DNA of 64,000 nt from Sycobia sp. Sy_11 (Eukaryota > Arthropoda > Insecta > Hymenoptera > Epichrysomallidae): positions 62,001-126,000 of the forward strand of contig JACCIC010000223.1 in NCBI GenBank assembly GCA_018907035.1. The letters run 5' to 3'. How positions within the stretch are numbered: position 1 is the first letter of the stretch; every line of letters begins with the position of its first letter. This document shows positions 43,765 through 54,549 of the stretch, one piece after another. The notes beneath the pieces are model-generated. The model was not told the origin of the DNA. It did not search any database and saw nothing but the letters and a program-made list of their open reading frames with translations. Both the position numbers and the translations under genes were made by a program.

Positions 43765-44070
43765 AAGATGAATGTAATAGAAAGATCATGATGGAATTGA
43801 TTGGTTTACGGAGTAAAATGTATTTTAGTTGATAGAGGAGGGATAATGAAAAAAGCTAAAAGAATAAAATTGAACGTTGTAAAAACATCAATCACCTTTC
43901 AAGATTATCAAAGATGTTTGAAGATCTTGTGACTATACAGCGAGAGCAGTGTAACATTCGCTCAAAATTACACATAGTGCATACAGAAAAACAGAAAAAA
44001 ATTGCCCTCAGTCCACTTGATGATACAAGATACTTATTGTCCAATACTACACGACACGTTACCTTGGGGT
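43738..44070 (+). pseudogene. Polinton DNA polymerase B, C-terminal end
   Basis: In shifting frames: [20 protein letters not shown] then SKMY, KAKRIKLNVVKTSITFQDYQ, CNIRSKLHIVHTEKQKKIAL, SPLDDTRYLLSN and DTLPWGHYKI. These are the ordered landmarks of the C-terminal end of Polinton-type polymerases (the GLRSK-MY segment, the basic linker, the R-S-x-x-H segment and the LSPxDDxR box). At least three frame breaks or stops. No polymerase palm motif is present anywhere in this block. Confidence 0.7.
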
Positions 44071-44600
44071 CACTATAAAATCCTAGAAGAACAAATGTCG
44101 CAGGCTGGAAGTCAGGTAGAAATGGAAATAATGGAAAGTAAAAGTCAGCAAATAGAGGAGGGGAATGATAATGAGAGGCGATATGATGAGACTAATGAAA
44201 GAGTAGCTCAAGTAGGTGAAGCTACTAAGGAAGAAGATAGGGATAGTAAAATCACCAATCAGACTCGAGTAACTATAGATATACAAAGAGGCAAAACAAG
44301 AGAGCTGCACAAGAGAGGAAGATGCTTTAAAGCAGTGAAGGTGAACCAATAAGCGTTGAGTATAATACATCGGATGAACTATCACATGAATGGAATTCTG
44401 AAGAAAACTAGGAGGTATTAGAAGAGGTAAGCTCACTTGAGGTTGAGAGAAGGGATATTCCATGAGGCAATGGAAGGGGCAGAAATTGTGGTGGGGAATC
44501 AACCATATGAACAGACTGAGGATGATGAAGAATTCATTCGAGCAGTTGAAGAGTTTGAGAATTATCAACCTTCTCCAAAGAAAACAAGACTGATCTAATA
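44071..44600 (+). pseudogene. Acidic tail following PolB end
   Basis: Open from the PolB end for about 90 codons (EEQMSQAGSQVEMEIMESKS, then highly charged), then broken. A later piece reads EFIRAVEEFENYQPSPKKTR and stops at TAA near 44.6 kb. It is rich in Glu, Gln and Lys, with no domain. Either the divergent C-terminal tail of the polymerase or a separate small acidic protein. The opposite-strand 176-codon frame is its shadow. Confidence 0.35.
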
Positions 44601-44682
44601 AGATAAGATTCATAGTTAATTTTCTCTTAAAAAATTAATTTTTTACTATGGTGGAAGTAAAAAAATATTTTTTTTCTTTAGA

Positions 44683-44988
44683 ATGGATTTAACGACTCTA
44701 AATAAAATTTCTGAGAGCGAGTTTTTACCAAGGAAGAAATGTACGGAATAGGAAAAAAATCATCAATACATGATGACTGCTTTTGCGCAAATCTCCACAA
44801 AATATGATACCAACGTCGTTGCTGAGCTGGACGACAACTTTCAAATATTCTTACCACAGAAGATATCGTCAGCAATATGAAAAGATAAAGAATTTTTCAT
44901 TAATATAGCTAACAAAGCAAATAAGCTTTGTGTATTTATAGAGTATCAGGGTGGTAGTTGTTTTAAGTTTAATACTTCTACTTCTTAA
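44683..44988 (+). pseudogene. Small conserved Polinton-associated protein
   Basis: Begins MDLTTLNKISESEFLPRKK and reads through two stops to TAA at 44986 (102 codons in one frame). It contains MMTAFAQISTKYDTNVVAEL, DDNFQIFLPQKISSAI and LCVFIEYQGGSCFKF. A small protein with the pattern (I/A)QxxTKYxxxVVAELDxxFxxFLPxxI is commonly found next to PolB in insect Polinton-type elements. Its function is not established and could involve nucleic-acid binding. The position directly after PolB supports the assignment. Confidence 0.55.
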
Positions 44989-45059
44989 GTAATAATAAAA
45001 TACATAGTTTTATTTCTTTTCATTATTTATTTGTCAAAAAAAATAACATGTATAACTTA

Positions 45060-45990
45060 AGTACATAAATAAATATTATAATCATAATACAATGTCTTTC
45101 ATATATTATATCTTATATTATATCTTGTATTCAATGAATTTCTTTTTTATTTATTCGACTATTATGCTCACTATTGAATCCTAGCCATTTAACATATACG
45201 CGGTTACAACGTTTTAGTACTTTTTCTACTAGATAATTTTCAGGATACTTAGTCTTTTGAATTTCAGTTTCATAAAAACCCCTGGATACAGGCTTATCGT
45301 AATAATCATTAACGTGATGAGTTACTGAATCGCTTTTTGCAGCTCTTGATATTGTAAAAATTTCAGTAGATCAATTAGATGTGTAGCATTTTTCAAAAAT
45401 ATGTTTTATTTTATTATTCTTACATTATTTCCAACACTGTATTTCGGTTTTTTCCTTGGTATCATTTCAATTGAAAAACGCTTGTTCACCTCCTTTTTAT
45501 TTTCTTGGCTTATATTTTCAGGCTCAATTCCTATTGTTCGATATTTTCTTGAATTGTAAGCTTTCAGTAAATCTGTTAGGATATCTATCCATTTGTAATT
45601 TTCTTGTTTATTTTATGAATTTTATCGACATGGCATTTTTTAATGTTCTATTAAATCGTTCACAAATACTTGCTTGAAGATTAGTATGTGAAGAGTATAG
45701 ATTTATCTTATATTTCTTCATGAGATTTTGAAAGTATGAATTGTGAAATTCTTTCCCTTCATGATGATGGCACTCTTCCATGTTTCAATATCGTATTCAT
45801 AGCTAGAGTAACATCGTCGCCACTCTTTAACGTTACTGCTTTAGCCGAAGCGTACTTCGAAACAAATCTATAACAATGAGTATGTATCAAAGGCCTTTAT
45901 TCTCCTTATAATAGGGTAACATTTCTACAAGATCTACTTGCCAAGTTTCATCTATAACACGTATATCATTATTTTCATATCATTATTTAG
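45060..45990 (-). pseudogene. Polinton integrase with chromodomain, broken
   Basis: On the minus strand, in several frames: DETWQVDLVEMLPYYK (first catalytic Asp region), KSGDDVTLAMNTILKH, EGKEFHNSYFQNLMKKYKIN, ASICERFNRTLKNAM with the catalytic Glu, and then a chromodomain-like end reading YLVEKVLKRCNRVYVKWLGF. This is the retroviral-type (rve) integrase of Polintons, which inserts the element DNA; the chromodomain may target chromatin. Stops and frameshifts throughout. It is convergent with the plus-strand polymerase, as is usual for Polinton gene maps. Confidence 0.7.
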
Positions 45991-46005
45991 CTTTCATTAA
46001 AAATC

Positions 46006-46204
46006 AAAAGGTTCATACTATTCATGAATTCTTTCCCAGTGCTACTCACGGATATAAAATCATAGAAATTCTATTACAGGTTATATACCTACCACTTAGT
46101 GTTAAGTGTATAGATAATATACAAGTTCGAATTGTCGATCAGGACGGCAATCTAGTTAATTTTCGAGAAGAGGAAATTACTGTTAGACTTCGTATTTGTA
46201 TATA
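46006..46204 (+). pseudogene. C-terminus of a Polinton capsid-like protein
   Basis: An open frame on the plus strand reads KVHTIHEFFPSATHGYKIIE, IYLPLSVKCIDNIQVRIVDQ and NLVNFREEEITVRLRI, ending at TAA. The pattern IRIVDQ(D/N)GxLVNFRxExIxxRL is typical of the last strands of a structural protein in insect Polinton-type elements, likely the minor capsid (penton-like) jelly roll. Only the C-terminal end remains. It lies just beyond the integrase and is cut on the right by the Penelope copy. Confidence 0.5.
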
Positions 46205-46294
46205 AATCTATATATGGGGATTGTTTATAACTCTAGCAAGCATATAAGTACTCAATCATAGCAATCGACAATGAGTCGATTGAAACCATTAACA

Positions 46295-48272
46295 CGGAAG
46301 AATATAGTATTTATTAAAATCCATACAATTAATTTTGTAAATAACTCCAGATTTTAAACATAAATCATCCCTCTCATTACAAGTATTAAACAACGTACTC
46401 AAATAATTGCTATTTTTAAAGAAAATTTGAATGTTATATTTCCGAAAATTTCTTTGAATTCTTTCAGATAATCCTCTAGCATATGGTAAGACAATAATTT
46501 TGTCTCTGTTAACATCAACGCGGGCACTATGTCTATTTTCGGTATTATAAATGTAAAACAATCTCTCAGTAATTAATCTATTAATAAATTGAATTGGATA
46601 ACCATTATTAAAGAAAGTTTCTCTTACTCTCTATAAATTATTTGGTCTAATATCTTTATGTTATAATTTTATTGCTCTGTCAATAACACCTTTTACTGCT
46701 CCAATTTTGTTTCTGAATTAGTGGTGTGAATTAAAATCTAAAATCCTACCTGACCAAGTAGGCTTTCTGTACCAATTAAGTTTCACATTATTATTACTAC
46801 ATCTAATGACATTAATCTCCAGAAAACTCAACTGACTATTAACTTCAACCTCCCTTGTAAATTTAATTCTGTCATGTACAGAATTAAAAACATCCACCAT
46901 TTCGGAATAATTGTAAAGATATCATCAACATACCTCTTAAATATCATTGGTTCAAAAAGCAATTTTGACAAAGCTATACTTTCTAATTTTTCCATAACTA
47001 AATTCGCTATAACCGATGATAAAGGTGACCGCATTGGATATCCGTATTTTTGTTCATAAAATTTATTATGAAATGAAAAAATTGTTTTATTAAAAACTAA
47101 ATTAATTGCTTTAATAAATTCATTCATTGCTAATTTTGTATGTAAATTAATTTCATGCCACTTCTCCTGTATAATATCATTTAACAATTCTAAAGGTACA
47201 TTTGTAAACAAAGAGACTATATCCAATAAAATCATCTTGTAGTTCTTCGGAATAACAATATCTTTCATTTCATTGTAAAAACACCAACTATCCTTAATGA
47301 AGGAACTAGTTCTTCCAACTATCTTAACCGATATATTAGACAAAAATCTAGCAATATTATAAGTTGGGAAACCTATGGAAGATATTATTATTCTAAATGT
47401 AAGATTTTGTTTATGAATCTTGGGAAGCCCATAACATTTTGACACAGTTCCATTTTCACATTTTAAATACTTATATGTAGTATCATTTATATATTCATTT
47501 CTTTTCCAATTATTTAATAACTCTTTCAAATTATTTTGTAGCTTAATGATATGTGGATTGCCAATCTTCAAATAAGTACTATCATCATTTAATATATTAT
47601 TTATACAATTTATGTAATCATTTTTATTGGAAGCTACAGTTACATTACCTTTGTCGGCCTTTTGGAAGATTATACTAGGGTTATTTCTCAAAAAATTCTT
47701 CGCGGTAATTAATTTATGTATAAAATTACTATTTAAAAAATTATCAAATTTATATTCTCTTTTAAAATTACTAATGACATTAACCAAAGATGCCCTACAT
47801 TCCTTTTTCACTTCATCATTTAAACCAAAAAGATTACTTTCAACCTCCGCGATGATTTCTTTGATCGGGAGATTATTTTTAGAATATAATATTCCATGTT
47901 TGGCACCTTTACACATGATGTGTACTACTTCATTTGGTATCTCTTTGTTAGTTAGATTCCTAAACCAATTTTTATTGTTTGCATTGTTAATCTGATAGCT
48001 TTGGAATTATTTTTTATTTCTTAAACATTCGAATTTCCTTTTTAATATTTGTCTATTAATATTTTTTTTTAAATGCTTGTTTTGACCAAGAAAAAATCTA
48101 AATTATTTCTTTCTATATTTTGATATAAATAATATTCAATCTTTAATAAATATCTATTTAAGGAATGAATCTGAATATGTAAATTTCTAATTTCCAAATT
48201 AAGTAATTTATTTTTGAAAAAGAAAGTATTGTTCTTTAGATCATAATAAACACTATTATTATAAACCTGCAA
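46295..48272 (-). pseudogene. Penelope-like reverse transcriptase/endonuclease, long copy
   Basis: The best Penelope RT here: a 362-codon minus-strand frame (46828-47916), open further upstream to about 48007 without an ATG. RT landmarks: KADKG at residues 86-90, YGLPKIHK 162-169, motif A LDIVSLFTNVP 231-241, motif B MRSPLSSVIANLVME 295-309 (Arg where Gly is usual) and motif C YVDD 329-332. A frameshift follows motif C; the thumb continues in an overlapping frame (46718-46900). A third piece (46289-46561) has the linker and the start of GIY-YIG (NKYYI), where the copy is cut off. An N-terminal fragment (48069-48272) is helical and Asn/Leu-rich. Inactive. Confidence 0.8.
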
Positions 48273-48299
48273 AAAATATTCATCATGAAATCTATTATT

Positions 48300-48880
48300 G
48301 ATGTGTACCGGAAATATATTTGATTTATTGCATCTAATAAGGAATGTAAGTTTTTCTTTAAGAATTACAACTTTTCAATTCATTTTTATCTATTTTAAAT
48401 AATAATCTTTAATAATACTACCATATTTACAATAAATTTCTCTAAAATAAATCATGACTGTATAATTTTCTGCTGCTTTCTGAAAAATTGACGAAATAGT
48501 AAAAATTCAATCAGGTGTCTAAATTTTGATCATAATGATGAAATTCACATTTCAAGATCTGTTCCTTCTACTATCACGTAGTTCTATCCATATCTATGGA
48601 AAATTCCAAAAATCTGATGGAAATGCACCATCTAAATCTAGATTTGTCAACAATGGTATTTTGTCATTTTTTTCATATGTTTAAAGTTACTAACTCTATC
48701 CTATTCCAATAATCTATTTTACTGCTAAATATAACGTGCCATTGTCTGCTATTTACTCATATGGAACTTGCCGTGATGCGACTCCGGCTCGACACTCCTG
48801 CCGTCACAACAATTGCGGCTGGGACGGCGGTAGTCTTTTGTATATGGGACAATAATTATGGCTGGAGCAGTAGGGATCAT
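48300..48880. other. Stretch with no supported gene
   Basis: AT-rich, then a GC-richer 100 bp at 48.76-48.85 kb leading into the gag fragment. Nothing recognised. Confidence 0.4.
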
Positions 48881-49290
48881 TTATACATGAAGTGAGGGGA
48901 TTTGCACTTTTTGGAGCTGCGGTCTACTTCTTCATACACACAGACGCCCCCGGCAAGACGATCATTACCAGTTGCGTCATACCACCGACCACGCTCTTGA
49001 CTTCGTGAATAGTCTGTGCGAATGTTGCTTGATCGGCGGTGGGGTTTACCCGGTGTAGGCTTTGTCCCTCGCAACGATAATCCTGCATCTCTTGACGTCC
49101 CTGGGTCTATCGTGTTGTTATATTCTTTTTTCTAAACGACTGCACCTCGGAGTCATTCTGCCTCTGCCAAGACGACGCGGCAACGGACAACCGTTTCATG
49201 TAGAATGTACAAGTCTGAACGTGTTTCGTCGACCTGCCACACCTGCAGCAGAATTGAGCTTTATCTGACTGCCACGCACGTTGGACGCAA
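48880..49290 (-). pseudogene. Gypsy-type gag fragment with zinc knuckle
   Basis: A minus-strand frame around 49.12-49.28 kb gives FCCRCGRSTKHVQTCTFY, a knuckle in the style of the second one at 12.46 kb (RCGSWTRDVHTCTFYPVT). The shared RCG..T..(D/H)V.TCTFY spacing indicates the same element family. Here the Cys and His ligands are better kept. Downstream a 65-codon basic frame (48877-49074, Arg/Ser/Gly-rich) may be the gag C-terminus. No pol is seen nearby. Confidence 0.4.
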
Positions 49291-49545
49291 AATATCTCTA
49301 TGCATTATTACTATTTACTTTATTTACATAATGATTTTCTTCATTACACTTACGTAAGAAACACCTATATGTTGGCGCACACTTTCGTATTTACAGTGAG
49401 TTTTCTTGCACTGCTTATCAGATAGCTGTAGTATGGAGCACTGCCTGGGGCTCCGAGAGAGTGCGGGGAAGCCTTTAAAACGGACACAGTGACCTATTGA
49501 AAACAGTTTCACTTCATGACGTCACATACTTGCCCTCTCTCCCTA

Positions 49546-49577
<32 letters not shown>

Positions 49578-51560
49578 TCTCTTGGCCTATGAAGAACCAC
49601 GAGTCCTTAGGCTCTAATAAATACAATTCTAATTCTAATTCTCTCTCTCTCTGGGGAAGAAATGAAACTCCGTTACTTAGGGTAGACAATCCGGCTGTTC
49701 TGAAAACCGAAATATATATCGATCAGCGAATGCATGCGAGTATAGAGAACACTCATGACGCCACCGATCCCGCTCGCGCAGCCGTGCGCGACGCGTCGAT
49801 GGAAACTTTTCTAATCCGACTTTGTCAGACGATTGTCTAGAAAGCCAACTAGGCGAAAAACCTTAAGTTCCAACATTCCTTGTAAATACTCCTCTTTTTT
49901 TAATTTGTTGAACTTTTTACCAAGAGCATCGATTGAGTCGAGTGCGGTAATATCAATACGTATGATTAAGTAAGCTTCAGCTCTGTTTCTTTCTCTCGCG
50001 TTCTCTCTCTCTCTCTCTCTCTCTCTCAGTATGTCTCTGTTCGTATCTTACGATCTTCCAAGATCTTTTTGTAGAGAGAAATAAGAAGAAGCTTATATAC
50101 TAAAGATATAATCCACTTTAATCGATGCCGACTTGTTGATTTTGTTGGTTTTTTATTTTTTCCAATACCTGATGTTTCCTATGATTTATAAAATTGTATA
50201 TATGTATTACGTGTACACTTTCATCTATCTAAAGTACATGCTGTATTCATTACCATTTTGCTATATTAATATATACTTAGTCCGTTCGAATTACCACTCC
50301 TTATGTAATGCGGTTAACATTAGATAGAATCCCGCGATCTTGTTGCACGGATCTGAAATTGCTGCCGTCTTCATCTACTTTTTTTCTGCTGTCGTAATCC
50401 ATTATTTCTTGCAGCTTTGAAGCGTATCACAGTGAACAGCATCGGGCACGATTTGCATACAATTCCAGGAAAATATCGTTAAATTATATTTTTTCCCTGT
50501 AACTCTGCCCTGCGCGTGATCGCGAGACACTGTACATTTATCGCGGGATAAAAAATGTATTTTATTGACGTGTGCGCGCACGGAATAAACATATGCATGT
50601 CTTAGATTAAAAATGCATTCGAAACGGTGGACAATGGTTGTGTTCCGATAGATACACACAATGATTAATATAAATATGTAGGCATAAATACGCCAGAAAT
50701 TCGTTGGTAATCGAAGTCATGATGATACACGGGAAGCCTTAGAAAAAGATAGGAGTATTGAATATATTATACAGCTACATTGCCCACGTACATTAACAGA
50801 AGGCAATCGTATGAAGGAAGCTACATGTTACATACTTCAAACGGGCACAACAAGGATTTCTTATATATGCATATATGTATTGAAGTGCTCTAATCTCCAT
50901 AATCACAAAGAACGAATGTGATTGAAAAAAAAATATATATATATATATACGTAATATAAGATTATACGTCCGCACATGATGAAGAAAAGAAGAAAAGAAT
51001 GCAGATAAGGATCTCATTTAAACAAATAATTACACTCGCTTGTTGCGTGTGGGGTGATGATAGTTTCCTGTATGCCTGATTGCGGCTAATTATTCGAGAT
51101 CTACGAGATTTACAAGTATAATATCGCGCCCATATACTGAACGAGCGCGGCCGATAGAGGAACGCGCGACGACGATAACACGGTGAGCTCAGCGAGACGA
51201 AGGAAATTGTCGTCTTGCTTGGCTTGTCAAAACGCCGGGACACCGTCGGAGGAGGAGCTTCTATAACGCGCGCAGCACCGTTTTTAATTTATCCTCGATA
51301 CTCAGATATTGCAAAGAGGGAAAAGTGCGATGGTAGGGAGGGTGATCGGTGATGGCACGTATGCATTCGCATCGAGAAAGAGAGAGCGAGATCCGTCAGA
51401 GATAGGAGCGCTCCCGACAGATTATAACCTACATAATTACTCATCATATGCTAATAAACGTAAACTTTGGTGAGGTCTCTTGGCGAGTGCACTGGGCGTA
51501 TAAGCAAGCGAAAATTGCAGAGTGCCGTGCCGTGATCATAGGTATAATTTTATAGTTTAT
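49291..51560. other. Gene-free stretch with pyrimidine tracts and a GC-richer island
   Basis: (CT)n runs at about 49545-49581, 49640-49655 and 50003-50028, with an AATAAATAC signal near 49.62 kb. 49.7-49.85 kb and 51.1-51.5 kb are GC-richer. Several 60-90-codon frames exist but none resembles a protein family. Retroelement LTR sequence or the regulatory region of an unseen gene are both possible. Confidence 0.35.
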
Positions 51561-52560
51561 AGTTTAATTTGATATTATTATTTTATTTTATATTTAAGTA
51601 TTCGTATTTAATTTTATAGTTTAAGTCCCTTTTCTGGGCCCTTTGTGTCTTTCCTTTTGGACGTTCACACAATCCACGCAGAAACAGCCGTGAAATTACA
51701 TATACAGTTTATTTCGACATTTATTATTGCACAAATGCTATAGGAAACAATGTCACATTATATAAAGAATTTAGATTTAATTAAAATAAAAATTGCATAT
51801 GCATTAATATTATTGCTTGTTCTATGACGTTGAGGTATTATTTATTTCAAATGATAAAAGAAACTTTCGCATAAAACAAAATTACTTAATATTAAATAAA
51901 GATAAAGACTGTTAAATTTATAAATGAAATTATAATTGACTTTAATGAATAGAAGAAAAATTGAAATTTGAAAAATAATTTGTTTCAATAATAATTAGAC
52001 AATTTCTAGAAACTTAATAGAATCTTATGGTATTTAAAATTATTAGACAAAATTTCTATGAATAAGTTATAAAATCTTTTAAATTTAATGATGAATAGTT
52101 TTAAAAAGAATTTATATTTTCCCATATGTAAGATAATTAGTATGATTTGACATATAACCAGCTTATATGGAGAAGACAGAGGAAGAGTGTTCGAGACAAC
52201 CAAAAAGGGATTAAATAAATAATGTTTAAGTTTTTTGAAATTATTTAATATAATAATAAAACTATAATTTTTTACGACGTACCAAAACAGAGGATAGCCA
52301 GTAATATAATGGACTAACATTCGGCGCGTTCGAACCTTTATAGGCTCGCTTCTCGCGCCGCCATCAAATTCTCCGAATTTAGCGATAAGATACAAAGGGA
52401 AAACAGATCCGTCGAGAAGTTTTCATATGTAACCTTTTCTGGTTCAGATATATAAGCCTATTTTTGAAGCTCTTCATTTATTTCTATCCATCATAGAAAT
52501 ATTTCAATTTCAAAATTCCCAAATTTTTTCTAAATTAAAGTATAAATTTCAGAAATACAG
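51561..52560. other. AT-rich stretch with no gene
   Basis: Nothing beyond low-complexity sequence. The 129-codon minus-strand frame (52006-52395) is Ile/Leu/Lys/Phe-rich AT-biased translation without a family. Confidence 0.45.
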
Positions 52561-52574
52561 ATTTTGAAAATCCT

Positions 52575-52870
52575 GAGATTTTCCGGTCACGGCACCGATG
52601 GATCTGAATTTATACATTAATCAATACAAAAAAATTTGGTATTTCGTGGTGCTTCATAAATTTTGCATGAGCACGTTTCAGCTTTCGAAAATAGTATCCA
52701 AATTTTCTTTAACGTTGAAAACCATACATTCAAAAAATACAGCTTTCGAAAACCGTATGGTTTTCCGGTCACGGCACCGATGGATTTTGAATGTATAGTT
52801 TTCTCGAAAGAAAAAATGGCATTTTCCAGTCACAGCACTGATAATAGTAAACTTCTCGAAGTCTGTCCAA
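52575..52870. repeat. Irregular repeat of a 27-bp motif
   Basis: TTTTCCGGTCACGGCACCGA occurs at 52578 and 52762 and, mutated (TTTTCCAGTCACAGCACTGA), at 52822. Words of the type AGCTTTCGAAAA lie between. Spacing is about 180 and 60 bp. Confidence 0.6.
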
Positions 52871-53394
52871 TTCAATCAATGTAAGTTTATTTATATTTTC
52901 TTTATAATTACATTATTCCCTTTTATTAAATATGTAAGTAAAATATATGTTCGATTAAATTTTCAAGTTCTATTTCCAAAATATTAGTGGCTTTCCTTTG
53001 CATTAATTATTTGACCATTAGTTTTTTAATACTTATAAAATATCAAATAGTTAAATAAATTTTCATTTTCATTATCAAAGAATTTTAGCCTAATGTTTTC
53101 TATAATACAAAGTAAAATAAATCTTATTCTTAATAATAACACGCACCTCTCGAGATAAATACACTTAATCTACGCGGTGATTACATTGTAATATAATATC
53201 TATACATCAATTTCCGCTTAAAAATATACACATAAAATCTTAGTTTTTTATAACCTAAATATGACGCAATTGTTTTATTATTTGCATATCATTAATTTAA
53301 ACATTATTATTATTTATTATTTATATAAACTTAAAAACTTAATTCTACGCTATATTTAATAAATATATAAATTTATATAATTTAACTATTCGTA
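52871..53394. other. AT-rich stretch with no gene
   Basis: All frames closed; nothing recognised. Confidence 0.5.
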
Positions 53395-53895
53395 ACAAAG
53401 AGAGAGGGGAAGAGAGATAAAGAGATTATACTACATAAGAAAATATTCAAAGTGATGGATGTGTAAATTTAACCTAAAAACAAAAAAGCTAATACCGACT
53501 AAAATCGAACCTTCTGTAGGATACCAATCCCAAAGTTGGATATGACATTTCAAAGGAGCTAGCCAGCTATTAATAGTTGAAGATAATTACTTTGAGTTAT
53601 TAATCGACATAATTTAAGTTGCCACATACTAGCCGTCCTTGGAACTGAAAGCAAAGAGCCTTAATTGCGCACGCGCACGATAATGCCATATTTCATTACG
53701 TGCACAATATGCGGAGTCAACACCGAATTTTGTTTATTGTCCCCATGAAATTCGAATTACGCTTATAACGTGCGCACGCATAATTTATTAATAAAAATAT
53801 TGATACAAATTTATTGATAATTTACAAATAACAACACGCTTTCTCAATTAGTATTTGATATGATATGATATGATATGATATGATATGTATATATA
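53395..53895 (+). repeat. Dispersed repeat R2, second copy
   Basis: Starts with a short GA-rich head, then matches 2960-3140 (AATACCGACTAAAATCGAAC, CCAATCCCAAAGTTGGATAT), and ends in five ATGAT units followed by (AT)n, as in the first copy. Confidence 0.6.
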
Positions 53896-53953
53896 TATTT
53901 ATTTATTTATTCTCTACTCTTGTAATAGTAAAGCATAAAGATTATCATTCACT

Positions 53954-53994
53954 AGCCACATTTTGTGAGCCACATTTTGTAGCCACATTTTGTG
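53954..53994. repeat. Triple AGCCACATTTTGTG tandem repeat
   Basis: Three near-perfect 13-14-bp units. Confidence 0.8.
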
Positions 53995-54237
53995 CCCAAT
54001 AAAAGTAAATGAACAAAAAAATCTTAATAGAAGTAAAACTATCAAGTTTACTGAACATCACAAATTACATACTTTTTTACTACGAAAATTTCAAAGAAAT
54101 TTTAAAAAAGAATAGATACATAATTTATTTAGACAGCGGAGTATAGAAAAACTTATATTACACACTTACTAGAATATAATGTTGAATTCGCTGATTATTC
54201 TTATCCTATTTGATAAATAGCATTATAGGCCACTTTC

Positions 54238-54470
54238 AATTTACTGCAAAATGTTAAGGGGAAGAGAGGTTCCATCCAATTCGATATCAGTTTTGTTTTC
54301 TCTTTTAATAATCAGTGCTCCAATATTGTATTTCTTTTGAATAGTATACCATAAGTACTCTTAGCAAATTTACTAGGATCTTCATGAAAATTTTTAAATT
54401 GGATTTTAGTTTCTGCACACACGTACGCTGGCGTTTTACCATTAATTTCATAATCAAATAAATTTCAATC
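54238..54470 (-). pseudogene. Unidentified coding-like fragment
   Basis: On the minus strand one frame reads NLFDYEINGKTPAYVCAETK then IQFKNFHEDPSKFAKSTYGI and LFKRNTIL. The next frame continues GALIIKRENKTDIELDGTSL and PLNILQ to a stop. The join is a one-base frame change. Composition and word usage look like a real protein, unlike the AT-driven frames around it. I cannot assign a family; a transposable-element or virus-like protein is possible. Confidence 0.35.
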
Positions 54471-54549
54471 TATTATAAATGGTGGTATACGACACCAATA
54501 TCTATATATTATATTTGTGTATGCGTGTATGTGTGTGTACGCGCGCTCG

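Noticed and set aside
44083..44613. 176-codon minus-strand frame
   Set aside because: Antisense shadow of the charged PolB tail; Glu/Lys codons read backwards as Phe/Leu/Ser.
52006..52395. 129-codon minus-strand frame
   Set aside because: Ile/Leu/Lys/Phe/Asn-rich translation typical of AT-rich non-coding DNA, no similarity and no flanking gene signals.
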